Shown: positions 1 through 11,989 of the stretch, one piece after another
How the letters are laid out: the number at the start of each line of letters is the position of its first letter
Position numbering within the stretch: position 1 is the stretch's first letter
Assembly (NCBI GenBank): GCA_000507305.1
Contig: DF239770.1
Coordinates: forward strand, 99,806 to 163,805
Direction: 5' to 3'
Origin: Breviolum minutum Mf 1.05b.01
Lineage: Eukaryota; Sar; Dinophyceae; Suessiales; Symbiodiniaceae
DNA length: 64,000 bases
Notes under the pieces: model-generated
Told to the model about the DNA's origin: nothing
Seen by the model: the letters and a program-made list of their open reading frames with translations, nothing else
Database searches by the model: none
Position numbers and translations under genes: made by a program

Positions 1-540
1 CCTTCCATCATTCGTGCAGGATCATGACTCCGCCATGAGAACGCTAGAGTTCTTGAACGACAATCCGATGCTTGGCTGTACTTGGACTAAGTTGACCTTG
101 CTGGAAGACTTTAGGCTGGCCTGCTAGTTGACTGGCTGATATGGGAGCAGAGACTCTCCGTAGTGTGAATTCATTTGCAATTTTCAAGTGTCTTGCCATG
201 TCCCAGGTGGTCCAAGATTCCTTCCATCAACAGTAGCGTGGGATCAGTGCGTACTGGATTCTTCTAAATACAAGACGGCTGCATAGACCACAACTCAAAG
301 TGCATCAATATTGATATTAAGATCAATAACCCCAAGACTCTTGCAGTTGGCCCGCGCGCCGAACTCTTTTCTTGAGGAAGGTTTTTGGTGGCAGCCGCCG
401 ACCCATAGTGGAGTTTGCCGTTGAAGACAAGCGAAAGTTGAGCACTCAGCGACCTTCCCTTTTTTTTGGTGTCAGGGCACCTGAAGTTTTCAGCCGGTCG
501 ACATTCCAAAGCCACGAAACACTGCTTCGGACATCTCAGG
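1..540. other. Non-coding left edge
   Basis: I see no exon with both a credible reading frame and splice sites. The stretch ends at a probable 3' splice site (ctcag before 541), so it may be an intron of a gene that starts outside the window. Confidence 0.3.
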
Positions 541-676
541 GCTTCCAGCATCCTGAGGTTGAGGATGCAGGAGGAGGAGAAGCAGTGCTTTGGTGGAAGA
601 GCAAACGCAAAGCTGATTCGAAGTCTTTTGGGAGGTTCAAGCAGGGAAAGCCTGGAAGCTTTCTACCGTACGGATT
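541..676 (+). CDS. Unidentified exon, charged helical segment
   Basis: A pyrimidine-rich tract ending ctcag precedes the exon, and a strong donor (GTAAGA) follows at about 677. The open frame between them gives a charged helical segment starting ASSILRLRMQEEEKQ and ending ESLEAFYRTD. I do not recognise the family. The spacing and strand would allow it to belong with the coding-like exons at 2.9 and 3.6 kb, but I could not establish splice phase between them. Confidence 0.35.
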
Positions 677-2400
677 GGTAAGAAGTTTACCTGGTTTCGC
701 AATAGCAGAATGTTGTGCTTGTGGGAGTGATGGAGTCTCAGCGGCTGTGGCTCCCACTGCAGGTTCTAAATCAAGGAAGGTTCCAGCAAACTCCAACAAA
801 CAGCGACTGTACGTTTGTGTGCAGTAGGTTGTATTTGCTATTGAGGGAGATCACTTGAGCAGCAATGAAAACCGCTTGGTTATGCAGTTTCTACAAGTCC
901 ATTTGACCGAATTCTGTTGCCCCCCATGAACCAACAAAGTATGGTGAGATTTTGATAAATGACCACTGCGCCCTTAGCTCATTTGCGTGGCTTTTGCCTC
1001 CTTTTCCTTTGATTTCTTTAGGATCCAGTGACCCCCTGACCTTCCATTCCTGGAAATTCAATGAAATTGAGGGTTCAGGTGCGACATGGCGGGTGTTTCC
1101 AAAAATGCAAGTGTATAGTAGACCCCAAGAATGTGCCGGTACTTGGGTGTTCCATCCATAGTTCTGCCATGTAATTGGCCTCAATCAAAGCTGATTGGGC
1201 TCTTTTGTGCCCTTGTGCCATCGTTATTCTAAGTTTCTAAGTGGATGCAACCCAGTTCCTGACCACTAAGCTACCTAGTACGCTTCGAGCATTGTTCAAC
1301 TTCTGAGGAAATTTGAGAAGAAGCTGGCGGAGAAGAAGGAAGGTTCAAGTCCCCAGAGTCGTCAGTGGGATACCTTGGGATACCTTGCCGCATCTTCCTG
1401 CCATTGCCGCCAGCCGAGTAAGAGTCCAACATAACCATCACTCCATCCCTTCACAGCAGTCTGAATCAATCCTCATCATGGGCTGAAGAGTTTCTCGACC
1501 CCTGGCCGTGCTGGATCAGATGAGAAGATGCTAGTCAGTTGACTATGAAACCCACTCGTAGAAATCGTGTTAGGTAACCCTGTCAGCTAACCCTGTCTAT
1601 GTACAGCTTGGAATCTGATTGTCGAACTTGGCTCAGGACCCAAAGGCAAAACAGGGAAAGCCGCCGAGGGTGAAGAAGAGCAGCAAAAAGAAGGGGTAAA
1701 GAAAAGGAGACGCACGTTGCACATACAACGCTGGGTGAAACAATTTTGACGGATGGTTTTTGTTCTCTGACAAGGTTTCTGCACCAGCCAAGAAAAGAAA
1801 CACGTGCAAGCAACCCCCAATCCCAAAAGATAAATTTGTCAAACAAGTTGGGAATAGGTAGAAACCATCTAGAAACTATACCCTCCCTGAAATCAACACT
1901 TTGCCCATGAAATTCTACCATGACAAAATGACATGTCATCTTCCAACCATTGGTTTTCATGGGCTTTAGCTGTTAGTTTTAGGGAGGTGTGTTATTAAGC
2001 CAAACTTTGTAAACTAGCGAAAAACATCTTCCATTAATTAACACTTGTTGTAGTTTCAGGTGACAAGCCTCTTTGATCTTCCGAAACCTCTCTATAGCTA
2101 GATATTCCCTTGAAACTACAAACAGATTCAGATACACACATGCATACACATTGATACTCTGTACCATTGCATATTCACATACGACATATACACACACACA
2201 AAAAACAAATCATAGAATACTCTATCATGAAATATAATGCAGGCCCTAGTACTTCTAGTACCGCGAATTTATATTTGCACCACAAAGAATATATCCAGAT
2301 GATCTTGGGCCGCCTCATGTTGGGTCGTGTCCTTCGATAAGGATATCTCCAAAAAGAAGGTAGATAAAATTGGCTCTTGCTGCATACATGGTTACACTTT
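677..2400. other. Probable intron or intergenic DNA
   Basis: AT-rich, with no domain-bearing frame on either strand. A few open frames overlap on both strands without splice signals and look like chance. Confidence 0.4.
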
Positions 2401-2416
2401 TTGTGGTTTCAGTTTG

Positions 2417-2624
2417 CAGGAAACGGCCAAAGTCCGCCGCTGATGAGACGAAAAAGGGGAGAGGTGCACGACAACGAGAGAAACGTCGTGCGACGTCCTC
2501 AGCACTTTCCGTTGAAATCGGAAAGCCCAGTCATGGTATCCCGTCCACCCGATTGTGAGCGAAACCGTTTGAGGCTCAAAAGGCAGCGGCTGAAGAGCGC
2601 AGCAAGGCGACAGAGAGTCGCCTA
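2417..2624 (+). CDS. Possible basic/charged exon(s), unidentified
   Basis: After a candidate acceptor (tttgcag) all three + frames stay open for a while and encode Arg/Lys-rich peptides. From about 2559 one frame reads FEAQKAAAEERSKATESRL, which looks like a coiled coil. No family is recognised. The frame changes inside the interval, so either two exons are present or only part of it is coding. Confidence 0.25.
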
Positions 2625-2944
2625 ACGTTTGATTATTGTGCAAGTCAAACAATGAATAAATTACCCTTTGAAGATGAATCCCCTGCACAACAGAGGGATT
2701 TACTTTTGTCATTGCCGTGTTGGTTTCACGAAGGGTGAGCTTGAAAGATTCTGCCTTGTGTCCATGTTCAAAGATTGGGAAAAGCTAGAGGTTGCCTTAC
2801 GCATGGTAATTTTCTCAAAAGGCCAAAAATCAGAAGCTGCAGATGCAAGCGCAGATGAAGGACCGCTCTAGCCATTTCGTTGAAATCACCTGCGGTCATG
2901 CTGCAATTGATTGACTGCAACGTTGATTTGGAACTTGTTGGCAG

Positions 2945-3032
2945 AGTTCAATTTCATTGGTGGCATAGAGCAGACTTCTTTTGATCAGCTGAAGGAAGCT
3001 GTGAGCGCAGAACGGCAGCTTCGGAAGAACAG
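2945..3032 (+). CDS. Unidentified exon
   Basis: The interval is bounded by ttggcag (acceptor) and AACAG before GTGCCT (donor). The frame reads EFNFIGGIEQTSFDQLKEAV and continues as a charged helix. It is similar in size to other exons in the window. The function is unknown. Confidence 0.35.
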
Positions 3033-3640
3033 GTGCCTGGGGTTGTTGCAGGCTTGCCGGAGGTTTGTGATTTTGAACATTTCCAAAGTTTCCAATACAG
3101 CAAACGGATGCGAATGGTTCCCTCAAAGGTTCTATCAAGAAGCTTAACTTTAGGCTATCTATAAAACATTCTAAGTGGTGCATATTCTTAGGGCAGACCG
3201 AGTATGATACTCAGACTCAGTGGATGTGACGGCGGGTTTCCCCAGGACTATTCAATACTATTAACACGACAGTAACATATTTATATTATGCAGTATAATA
3301 TCTTATGATGGCGTTTTTTTCCCCAAAAATCACTGATACTTGGAGAGTTTCAGTTGCACCGCGGTGCGTGGTGCCGCAATAGAGGGAGACTTAAAACTCA
3401 AAATTCTTCAATGTTGGACAAGCAGTCGCTTCCAAGCTACCAAGCAGAAACAGTTGCTTTTACACGAACGAATAGTTGAATAGTTGTGCAAATAGTGGTA
3501 GACTTCCCCAAAGGACCACCCGTAAAAGCCGTAACCTTTGACTTGTCATCGGGTTTCTCAGGCTCACCTTGTTAAATTATATACATTGATTCCATGCCCT
3601 TCGAACCCTTGGACATGTCAAGATTTTTGGCTGTTTTCAG

Positions 3641-3864
3641 GTTGCAAGCATGGCTCATTTCCAACTGGAATCTCGCAAGCTTGGCAGGAAAAAGAAGCCA
3701 AGCCAGTTGCCGGACGCAAATCCGAACCCTGCGAAAGCGCCAAGGACTGGTCAGCTCCAGCCATCATGTTTGTTTCAATAGCATCGCAGGGAATCGGACA
3801 AGTTGATGAAAATCGATGGACATGTGAGGATGAAAATGAGGTATCATCTTTGCCTGCAGGAAAG
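3641..3864 (+). CDS. Unidentified exon
   Basis: A good acceptor (ctgttttcag) precedes the interval and a canonical donor (GTGAGC) follows at 3865. One frame is open across it, starting CKHGSFPTGISQAWQEKEAK, with scattered Cys and acidic residues. No family is recognised. It may belong to the same gene as the exons at 0.5 and 2.9 kb. Confidence 0.35.
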
Positions 3865-4328
3865 GTGAGCTTCAAGATGATTTTGAGCTAAGAGCCGTCT
3901 CCCCAGTCCAACATGGGATTCACCTGATCCGCAGGTCCAAGGTGTTGTACATTTACCATCACTGTGCCTTTTTGTCAATTCAGAATTCAGCGGTCTTAAG
4001 TTGAAGGTGCCTCATTGGCTGAGGCACTCGAGCGTTTTCGAAGAGGTGCTTGGTGATGCCAGTGACACGGGATTCTCGTGGGGGTGATGTTATCTCCGAC
4101 TGGTCCTAAGGATTCCTTATACTGTAGTTACAGTAATACGTATATCTGTCTTACATTTACACCTTTGTTGAACAGGGTATGGTCATCTCCCACCCCTGCA
4201 TTTTTGTGACAATCAACAGAAGCTGATCGACCATCATGGCAAACATATTATGCAAAAATTGTCACCCCAACCCACAGCTTTGATCATGGGTTGTTACTTT
4301 TTTGCACGACAGCTTCGTTTCAGCAGGT

Positions 4329-4420
4329 GGAAAAATGTGACTGTTTCTCCGTTGCTGAAGCAGACGCTGCGCCGCTCACTTTCTTCCGCTTCAAACTTGA
4401 ACGTGGATCCGCGATAATGT
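4329..4420 (+). CDS. Possible exon, unidentified
   Basis: The stretch runs from a cag acceptor to a textbook donor (GTACGT). The frame reads VEKCDCFSVAEADAAPLTFF and continues with basic residues. A second coding-like stretch follows to about 4570. There is no domain assignment. Confidence 0.25.
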
Positions 4421-4749
4421 GTACGTCCAACCGACGTTGGCAGCATCCGGCTGCATGCTCCCAAGAGCTAAAGTGCTCAGCGGCCATTGACTTTTCCTTT
4501 GCAACAACAGTTGGAAATGTTGGAAAGTGGATCCAGCAGAGGCTGAGTCAGAGTGCCAGATCCTCAACTTAGTCGTTTTAGTCGAATGACTTTAAGGATT
4601 TTTCAGCCAAGTCTGCTGGCTTCAGCCTTTCATTCCAGCGTGTACAAGCAAGCCGAAGGAGAAGCAAAAGGTCTCAGCACCGAAGACACTCATAGACTAC
4701 ATGCGGTCGTGTTTGTGGGAGCATTTTTAAGTAGTTTACTGTAGATGCA

Positions 4750-6650
4750 AAGTACAAGATTCCACCATCCCAACTGGAAAGGATTGTCTTCTGGCTTCTG
4801 ACCCCTGTATTGCAGCCAGATTACTCTTGTTCCCTAGTGGCCCCTGGCTTTTCCAGCCGCTTATATCATATTTGGAATACGTGCTGGAAACAACACCCCT
4901 GCCCAATTTGCAAGTTGCAGCGGGAGGCCAGAGGAGTTTGCATCCCCATTTAGAGAAATGTCAGACGTCAAAGACAAATTCTAACCTGTTCTCAAAATAG
5001 GAAATTCATTATTTGGAGTTATTGACATGTGACATAAGCTATCCAATTTTGTCACCCTTCGTCTAAGGTCGAAATTTGTGTTTATTCGAAGATCATTTTA
5101 CATGTTGTTAATATCACAAGAACGAGAGTAAGCCGTAACAATACCGATAACTTCTTTTCCATAAGAAGAAGAATCAATGGTAATATATAGTAGGTAGCAG
5201 GGCTATACACCACACATCTGAACCTGTGGCTGCTACTCCGCTTCTGTTCCGCTGCAGAACTGTGTATGTTTTCTGGCAGGATGTTTCCAACCTGGCCTGA
5301 GGGTGCACAAAGCTGCAATGGCGTGACAAGCAGATACTGGAGGCACAAGATGCCTGCCTTCTTTTTGAGTGCTCCCTCACATGTTTAGAGTCTTCCCAAG
5401 AGTAGTCACATACTTGAGCCACACGACATTGAGTTCGAAATGTGCCCTGGAAGTCCAAGACCAGTGGGAAGTCCAAAACCATCGAACAAGAGTTCACTAC
5501 AGTATATTTTCTAACTATTTGATTATTTGTCACCATTCTTTGTGATGCATTTTTGAAGGCAACTAGAAAAAACACCAACTTCAAGAGACTTTGAGTGTTC
5601 CATCCTCGATCCATCGAATCCATTGTGTTCGTCGCGTCCGTTTGCAGGGCCTTGAAGCCATTTGCATGATGAAAGCCATGGAGCTCCAGGTCTAGTCCTG
5701 TGCTAATGTGGCCAAGAAACTCAGAGGTGAGAGACAAGCATAGACCAGGAAGATGATGGATAAATAGTGGATATGATATGTAAATAATAAATGACTTAAA
5801 ATAGGAAAAATTGGGGGAATGAGAATGACTTTAAATGGAGCCATAATCCATGGATCTCAACTCCAGAAGTTGGAAATGATGTTGGTTTTGTGCATGTCTG
5901 GGCTTGGTTGAGTTGGGGATGTTAAAAAGATATGTCAGATATGTTCAGTGTTCCTGCAAGGTTAGTCTCCCGGTTGATGTCTCCATGCGACAACCTTGTC
6001 TATTTCACTGACACAAGCTTCGAGCGCAGAAATCCTGCACTGATTTGCCTGTAACGTAGATGCTTAAGTATTTGGATAGGAAACAGATGTAAGTTAAGAT
6101 ACAGCTAAAAGGTAAAGTCCAATTGCAAGTTAAAAGCCAATTTACTGAGTTTGATTCTTAGTCCGACAACAAAACAAGGCCTGGGCATTCGTGAAGATGG
6201 ACTTCATGAAGCCCCGCTTTCGAGACACAGTGAACGACCAAGAACACACGCATGCACGCGCTGCGTTGCGAAGTGTGACTTCACTGTGGCCAACAACCGG
6301 GATCCAGTAGCAATGACAAAGTTTGGTACAAGATAATCTTATTTGTCTTATTTTTATTGAAGAGCGGTTGAGCATGATGAGATGTGCATGGTTGAGTGCA
6401 AAGGCATGCCCCCCAAAGGGCACCAATCCCCCCATTCTTGAGGTGCTTGTGAAGCAAGCGTGGGAAGATTCTGGACCGCAAGATTGTTCCAACCTACTGT
6501 AGGCGACGACATTCTATGTCCAAGTTGCATGATTAGTGACCTCTGACCTTCGAGGACATGTTTGGTTCCCCGGAGATCAAAAGGTCCCAGAGATGGTGCC
6601 ACCTCGGGAAGCATGCATTTTGGGGTACCCTCATACTTGGGAAACTGCTG
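4750..6650. other. No supported gene
   Basis: AT-rich sequence. A 187-codon open frame lies on the - strand at 5174-5737, but it lacks domain features and splice context. I see nothing else I can support here. Confidence 0.4.
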
Positions 6651-7112
6651 CGTGGTCCGGAACCGTCAAGTATCTGTGTTCCAATGGGAGGCCTTTGCCA
6701 CTGCCGTTTGGAAGGACGACAGGATCCTCCAAAAGGTCTGTCGTAGAGCAGGCGGAACTCAGATCATTGTGATTCTTGACAGGACATGTTTGACACCTGA
6801 AGTTTGGATGGAATCTTTTTTGTTAAACGAATTTACATGTCATACTGTAGGTCCAGGTATTGGGGGAAGTTGTCAGTCAGTTTTGCACTGCGTCCCAAAA
6901 GACAAGCATGTATTCAACCAGACATACATGCAAATGGACTCGACCTTTTATGTCGCTGGGTGTTGGTTCTTTACATTGGAATCCAGGAGCCATTGTTGCT
7001 GACTTTGAACCGCAGGCTGGAAGCGGGAAAACAGGCAAGGTTTTAGATGATCATCTTTTTTTGGATCATTGTTGAAGTATTATCATGACTGTAGAATCTG
7101 AAGTGTGATGAG

Positions 7113-7266
7113 TTGTGCTTCGAATCTCTTGAAGCAAACTTCGGCTGATGTTTTTATCGCTGATGTTCTGTACCCGGCTTGCAATAGCCAGCACGCTCAG
7201 GCGTTGGCCAACAGCGCTTGGGCCCTTGCTGTACTAAGACATTGCCTCAGAGGGACTTTGTACCAG
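7113..7266 (+). CDS. Exon with LANSAWALAVL helical repeat
   Basis: This exon lies between a gag acceptor and a GTTACC donor. The core reads QALANSAWALAVLRHCL, preceded by a helix containing NLLKQTSADVFIADV. The motif LAN-x-AW-x-x-A is the hallmark of the repeat in RAP/OPR-like proteins. It ends in phase 0. Confidence 0.6.
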
Positions 7267-10200
7267 GTTACCGAGAATTGTAAAGAACGTGACTGCGATC
7301 CAATGAATATGGCATTGAACAGAGCGACCGCACTGCAAGCACAGATCGCTCCGTCTTATTTCCCTGAAATGATGCCCCGGACCTGAAGCATTCTTTCTTC
7401 ACTAGCGAATTTGAATGGTTTTCCTATCCACTTAGTTGGATACCTGAAAAAAGTTGAATCAAACAATGTTTTGGTGGAATTGAGTTGGTAGGTTCAATTG
7501 GTTCCTACTCACATGGCAAGCAGTCAGCCAAGCGTTGAACTCATGCAAGCGCATGTCTTTCCGATCAGAACAGCCAAGGCCAGCGGGATGTACCGCTGCT
7601 ACAGGTTTTTGCACAAGCAATGCATGGAAAGATGATCCGCTTCACACCACAGGCGAGGATTGTTGTCTTTTGCCGTTTACACAGTTGGGAAGCGCATTTG
7701 GATGGTAGCAGCTGATACCACACCCTATATATGATCATCGTACTGGTATATCAGTGTATGAATCGTACCCATGCATACTGTATTCTCTATAGACGATTCA
7801 GACCCTGGTGTGCGCATACATACTAAATATATAGGTATACGGTATACGCAGAACACGCACATGCAGCAGATGCATGTCCATATCTATTCAGACTCATATT
7901 GAAGCTTAAAGCTTGGGCATACATGCACCTGTTAATATGTCACATCTCTCTTCCCTGCTGCAATAAGCCATCTGACACAACGAAGGCCTTGGCCAACACA
8001 GCATGGTCTTGGGCCACAATGGAAGCAAAGTCAGCGGGGCATGTGTTGGTTCATTGATTTGACAGAGTTTATTTATTCGTGATTTGCCAGATTCGGGAAC
8101 AATTCATGTGTATGAGCCTGGGACCAGGTGTTTGCAACCAACTTTTCATTTTTCCAGCACAAGTATAAAAGGTCAACCCTTTTTGGCAATACAAACTTGT
8201 ACGGGCAAGTGTTTCTCAAAACCTTTAGGATGGCGTTGCCACACATGTTTGAGTGCAAATCGCAGAAACTGTTGTCGCGAATGTACTTGTTCATTCTGTA
8301 TTTTATCTAACACAATAAATCCGAATGATTCCAAATGCACATGGGTTCACAGTAGCTGCTAACTAGCACTCGAGAATTTCATGTTGAAGCTCGCAAAGAT
8401 CAGTAGGCAAGGAACAATGAGGTTGAAACATGGGTTTCATGTTGCAAGTTGGAACAAACCATTTCAAGGAGACGTAAAGAGACTTTACGCCCTTAGTTTT
8501 GCCTAAATTGCATTCTGTCAACCACATTGAAATACCACATTTTTGACCCTACCTGGCAGGGACAAGCGACTTTTTGCCTGATGCTGAGCAGTATGAAGCA
8601 GTATGGCAATACACCAATCACCAGTCTGCCTCAAGTTGTAGTTTGGTCTGACTGCTTTTCGGTCGCTCGACCACCATTCTGAGGATGCCATTGCTCTGCA
8701 TGCAGTGGCCTCTTCCTCAGCGTGTTATATAGCAATACTCGACCATTGGTTCACATCCTGGTAAAAGTTCTATGATTCTATGATGTTCTATGCATTTTTT
8801 CATGGACATGGTGACATGATGTGACATGTGTTTAAAAAATCTGGCCCAGGCTATATAAATCCTCCCAAGGCTCGGATGCCGCAGTTTACACCACGAGATC
8901 AGGCGCACTTGATTTAAGCCTTTGCAACGATGCAGATGAGGCCAGTGAGGGGGCACAACCGGACGTAGACTCTATATAGTAGAATCTTTGATGAACATAG
9001 TTTTCTGAAAAGTTGAAAATGGCAAGACATGGCAAGACTGTCAAACATCACCGCTGGCTGGTATACGGTATACTTGCCATGACATTCCGCATGGATTTAT
9101 TGTATTCTCATTGATGTATTCGGCTTCGAAGTGGCAATGTGAGCAATCCTCTCTTTGTGTGTTTCATTAATACCGTAGTGTTTGCTAGTACATTGATCAT
9201 CAATTTACCAGCTGATTGGAGGAGATTCTCATTCTGCCAAATTGTTATATTTGCATCATGTCTCCCCCTCGAATGGGAGGTTGGGTTGTCACTGTTTTTA
9301 AAGAATTTAAATACCCATTCAATCTTGGCAGTATTTGTAGGACGCAGCCTTCTCCGTTGATAGAAGAACTCCTCGTTGATCAAACTTTCCAAGTTTCATA
9401 AGTCTTTATGATAGCCGTAGCATGTCTTTCAGCAAGCAAAATGGGGCATTTTGGATCATTTCCGCGCTGAACCGCAGTGGTAGGTACCGTACGCTGAACG
9501 ATGCAGTTTGTAGGGCTGCCTTGCACTGCAGCAGCAAGTATGGAGCGCAGGCTGCAACGCAAACATGATGTGTGCCCAAAAACTGGTTTCGTTTAAAATG
9601 ACATTAGGTGTCCAAGGATTTAAGTCCAAAACTTTTGACCCAATTCCAGCAGGCGGTGGATGATATGTGTGGGAAAAGCAGGACCAATCGTAAGAATATT
9701 TGTAAGATGTGGGACTACTACCAAATCGATCATATATATCGATCATCATGTGGGAATATAATGCGATATGATATGACCTATCTTGGAGTACATATGCCAG
9801 TGCACACTTGTTTAAAATATCCCCAGCTAAATTGGCGTTTCCTACTCCATCCAGGAACTGCCCAAACCACCCATATTTAATGGGATCAACCAGCAGGCGG
9901 TCTGCTACTTGTCTCTGTTTGACGCGTCACCCATAGCCATCCCCTTGGTTTCCTTCTTCCAAAGACCGGCGCCGCTCCTAGATCTTCTCTTTTTGTCCCC
10001 GCCTTGCCGGTCTTCTCTCTTAGCACTGGCATATCCTCCGCTTGGCTCATTCTTCACAAGCATCTTAGTTCATTGCTTTCATTAATTACTGCCTGCCCAT
10101 CAGCTAGCGCAGAATAAACTGCCTGGCATGTGGCTGTAACGGTCGTGTTACATGTTGCATTGGCATCTCGTCCCGAGTTCAAGTGACAAAGAGCCTGCAA

Positions 10201-11989
10201 CATCATCCGAGCGGCATAGCGATTCCTCTTTTTGCAAGTCTTGGTGCAAAGCAGTAACAACAGTTGCAACACAGCGGCCGTGCAAAGCTGGTTGCAGGAG
10301 ATTGGCAGCTTGGTTTGGTGCTTTGCCATCCTCAGAGTCATCGACATCGAGGTGCCTAGCGAAAAGTGTTTCATGTGTCCTCACTGGAATCATGTGAGCT
10401 CTCATATGTGGATGCCGTTCAAACTTGTTCAGGCAACCATGCTACTGCTAACGCTACATCATGTTACTTTTGAACTACCACTCCAGGCTTCTAATACACA
10501 GCAGTTCTTTCACCATAAACGGTGCAGGTTCTCCTTGCTTTGTCTAAGCAGATTCCCAGCACTGTGGATAACCTGGGTACCGTTGGCTTGATTGTGACGT
10601 TTTGAGATGGCCAACAGTGGTCAAATGATTTGCTGGTTGGTTTGATTGGGAAAAGGGCAAGCTATCGCAAAGCGTTTATTATGACGAAGTGTGCATTGCA
10701 GATTGAGAATATACCGCTAAAAAAATGCCATGTTGGGAGATGATAAAATCTCCTGTTCTGATTATGCTAGTTTGTTGTTGCCCGGGTGGTTCAACATGGA
10801 ATCCCTATCACGGGCTAGGGGGGGTGGCAGAACCTCCGCAGTGAACCTGCCAATCATGGTTTGACCACTGCTGAGCCCCATCATGTATTATTTGTGGAAA
10901 TAAATCCTTGGAAGATTGCAATTAGTACCGAACATGTACTGTATGTTTTTCATTATCTTGGGATGAGGGAACTTCTCGTTAGAAGATGGCTTTGGATTTT
11001 CATGGATTTTCAGTCTTCCAAAAAATGGATTGTTCATTACGAGTATCAGCATGCCTCTGTGTGCAATAAAACTGTCCCATTTGCGAGAAGGAAGAAGAAA
11101 ATGTAAGGGAAGAAGGGACATGGGCAGAATTGACAGTGGAGCGAGCACAATACATTTGTTCGCATACTATCACGTTCAATGTTTCTTTCATGCAGTGACT
11201 TCCTGCTCTCCATGCACTTGAGGTACACGTGAGCTGGGTGTTCTTGTGGATACTCTTCCAGTGCTTCGTCCTCAACTTCTTCCATCCTTACAATCTCGCG
11301 CCTTCATGGGTGCAGTAGAGCTGCAAAAAACTCCACCAAACTTGGCAAATTTGGAAACCATCACCTTCGGAGTTCTGGGAACTTGTGAGCTCTTGAAGCA
11401 CATCTCCATAGTTGCTCATTCCACTCCAAGTCCCAAAACTCTGAAAATCAGTCGTGGTGGGAAAGGCGGTGCCCTGCCATACAAACAGGTGACTTGCCTC
11501 CTCCACTACAACATCTCCGCTTTGGGCCAAGGGACCTTACAGCGTTCCACTGGAGAAGGCTCACCATGGTCACCGTCGTTGTCCCCGACCTCGGGGATTG
11601 CGCGCTTGGACCGAGTGGATCGCAGCGCCTGCGCCGAGTTCCGCGCTTTGGAGGCCTTGGACGCCATGCTGACGGAGCAAGGGCCCCAAGGCACGGAAGG
11701 CGCCGAAGGCACAATGATGTTTAGCGTTACCGAGCCGCCTTGCGTGAGCTGCTTGGGGCGATTGATCCGTTTCAGTGCAAAATATCCCAAGATCAATGTG
11801 GAAGCTTGGATTGACGGAAGCTTGTGGCGTTTTGGACTGGAAGTGGGCCGGTTTCAATCGTTGGCGGAGACGCAAAAAAATAGGTCTCAGATGTGGACTG
11901 GACACAGATGGCATTTTTGTCATGGACATGTATTCACAGACTGTCCTTCAATGATACTGTATATGGACGACTACAGCCTACAGCTATAA
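7113..11989 (+). CDS. LAN-W-A helical-repeat protein with C-terminal deaminase-like domain (multi-exon, incomplete model)
   Basis: At least three exons (7113-7266, 7968-8042, 10298-10351) carry a short helical repeat of the type aLANtAWalAtL, known from OPR/RAP-type organelle RNA-binding proteins of algae and alveolates. The last exon (11246-11989) carries a zinc-deaminase signature. The two helical exons at 7.1 and 8.0 kb are both phase 0-0, so they can splice in frame. All pieces are on the same strand, in order, with no other recognisable gene between them, which is why I place them in one gene. That linkage is inference and the true start is not found. Likely role: an RNA-binding scaffold delivering a deaminase, acting in plastid or mitochondrion. 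A PPR gene follows 3.6 kb downstream. The alternative is two separate genes. Confidence 0.5.
7968..8042 (+). CDS. Exon with KALANTAWSWATM helical repeat
   Basis: A 75-nt, phase 0-0 exon between caataag and a GT donor (GTGTTGG). It reads PSDTTKALANTAWSWATMEA and is a second copy of the LANtAW repeat of the exon at 7.1 kb. The good match to the consensus over so short an exon makes chance unlikely. Confidence 0.6.
10298..10351 (+). CDS. Exon with diverged helical repeat
   Basis: Between gttgcag and the donor GTGCCT the frame reads EIGSLVWCFAILRVIDIE, the degenerate form (eLa-LvWaFAiLrv) of the same repeat. It is 54 nt, phase 0-0. The frame is open further upstream, so the exon may start earlier. 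A possible small exon (VLLALSKQIPSTVDNL) follows at 10528-10576. Confidence 0.45.
11246..11989 (+). CDS. Deaminase-like exon (zinc-binding CAE and PCxxC)
   Basis: Numbering from 11246, Cys129-Ala130-Glu131 (11630-11638) sits in a helix RSACAEFRALEALDAM. Then a strand MMFSVTEPP leads into Pro165-Cys166-x-x-Cys169 (11738-11752), followed by a helix and strand. [H/C]-A-E with a downstream P-C-x-x-C is the zinc ligand/proton-shuttle pattern of the cytidine-deaminase superfamily. Upstream lies a LKISRGGKGGALPYKQ segment. Codons in 11570-11760 are notably GC-rich at third positions compared with the surroundings, which supports real coding. The frame stays open from before 11246 to TAA at 11987; the listed first codon is not a proven start, and the last ~35 codons look less coding-like. 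Substrate (C-to-U or A-to-I on RNA, or none) cannot be told from sequence. Confidence 0.7.
   Translation: MDTLPVLRPQLLPSLQSRAFMGAVELQKTPPNLANLETITFGVLGTCELLKHISIVAHSTPSPKTLKISRGGKGGALPYKQVTCLLHYNISALGQGTLQRSTGEGSPWSPSLSPTSGIARLDRVDRSACAEFRALEALDAMLTEQGPQGTEGAEGTMMFSVTEPPCVSCLGRLIRFSAKYPKINVEAWIDGSLWRFGLEVGRFQSLAETQKNRSQMWTGHRWHFCHGHVFTDCPSMILYMDDYSLQL

Noticed and set aside
11870..11989. Deaminase frame beyond an A7 run, where one extra A would give an immediate TAG
   Set aside because: The tail looks less coding-like and an indel is possible, but the frame as given is open and I have no independent conserved motif downstream to prove a shift.
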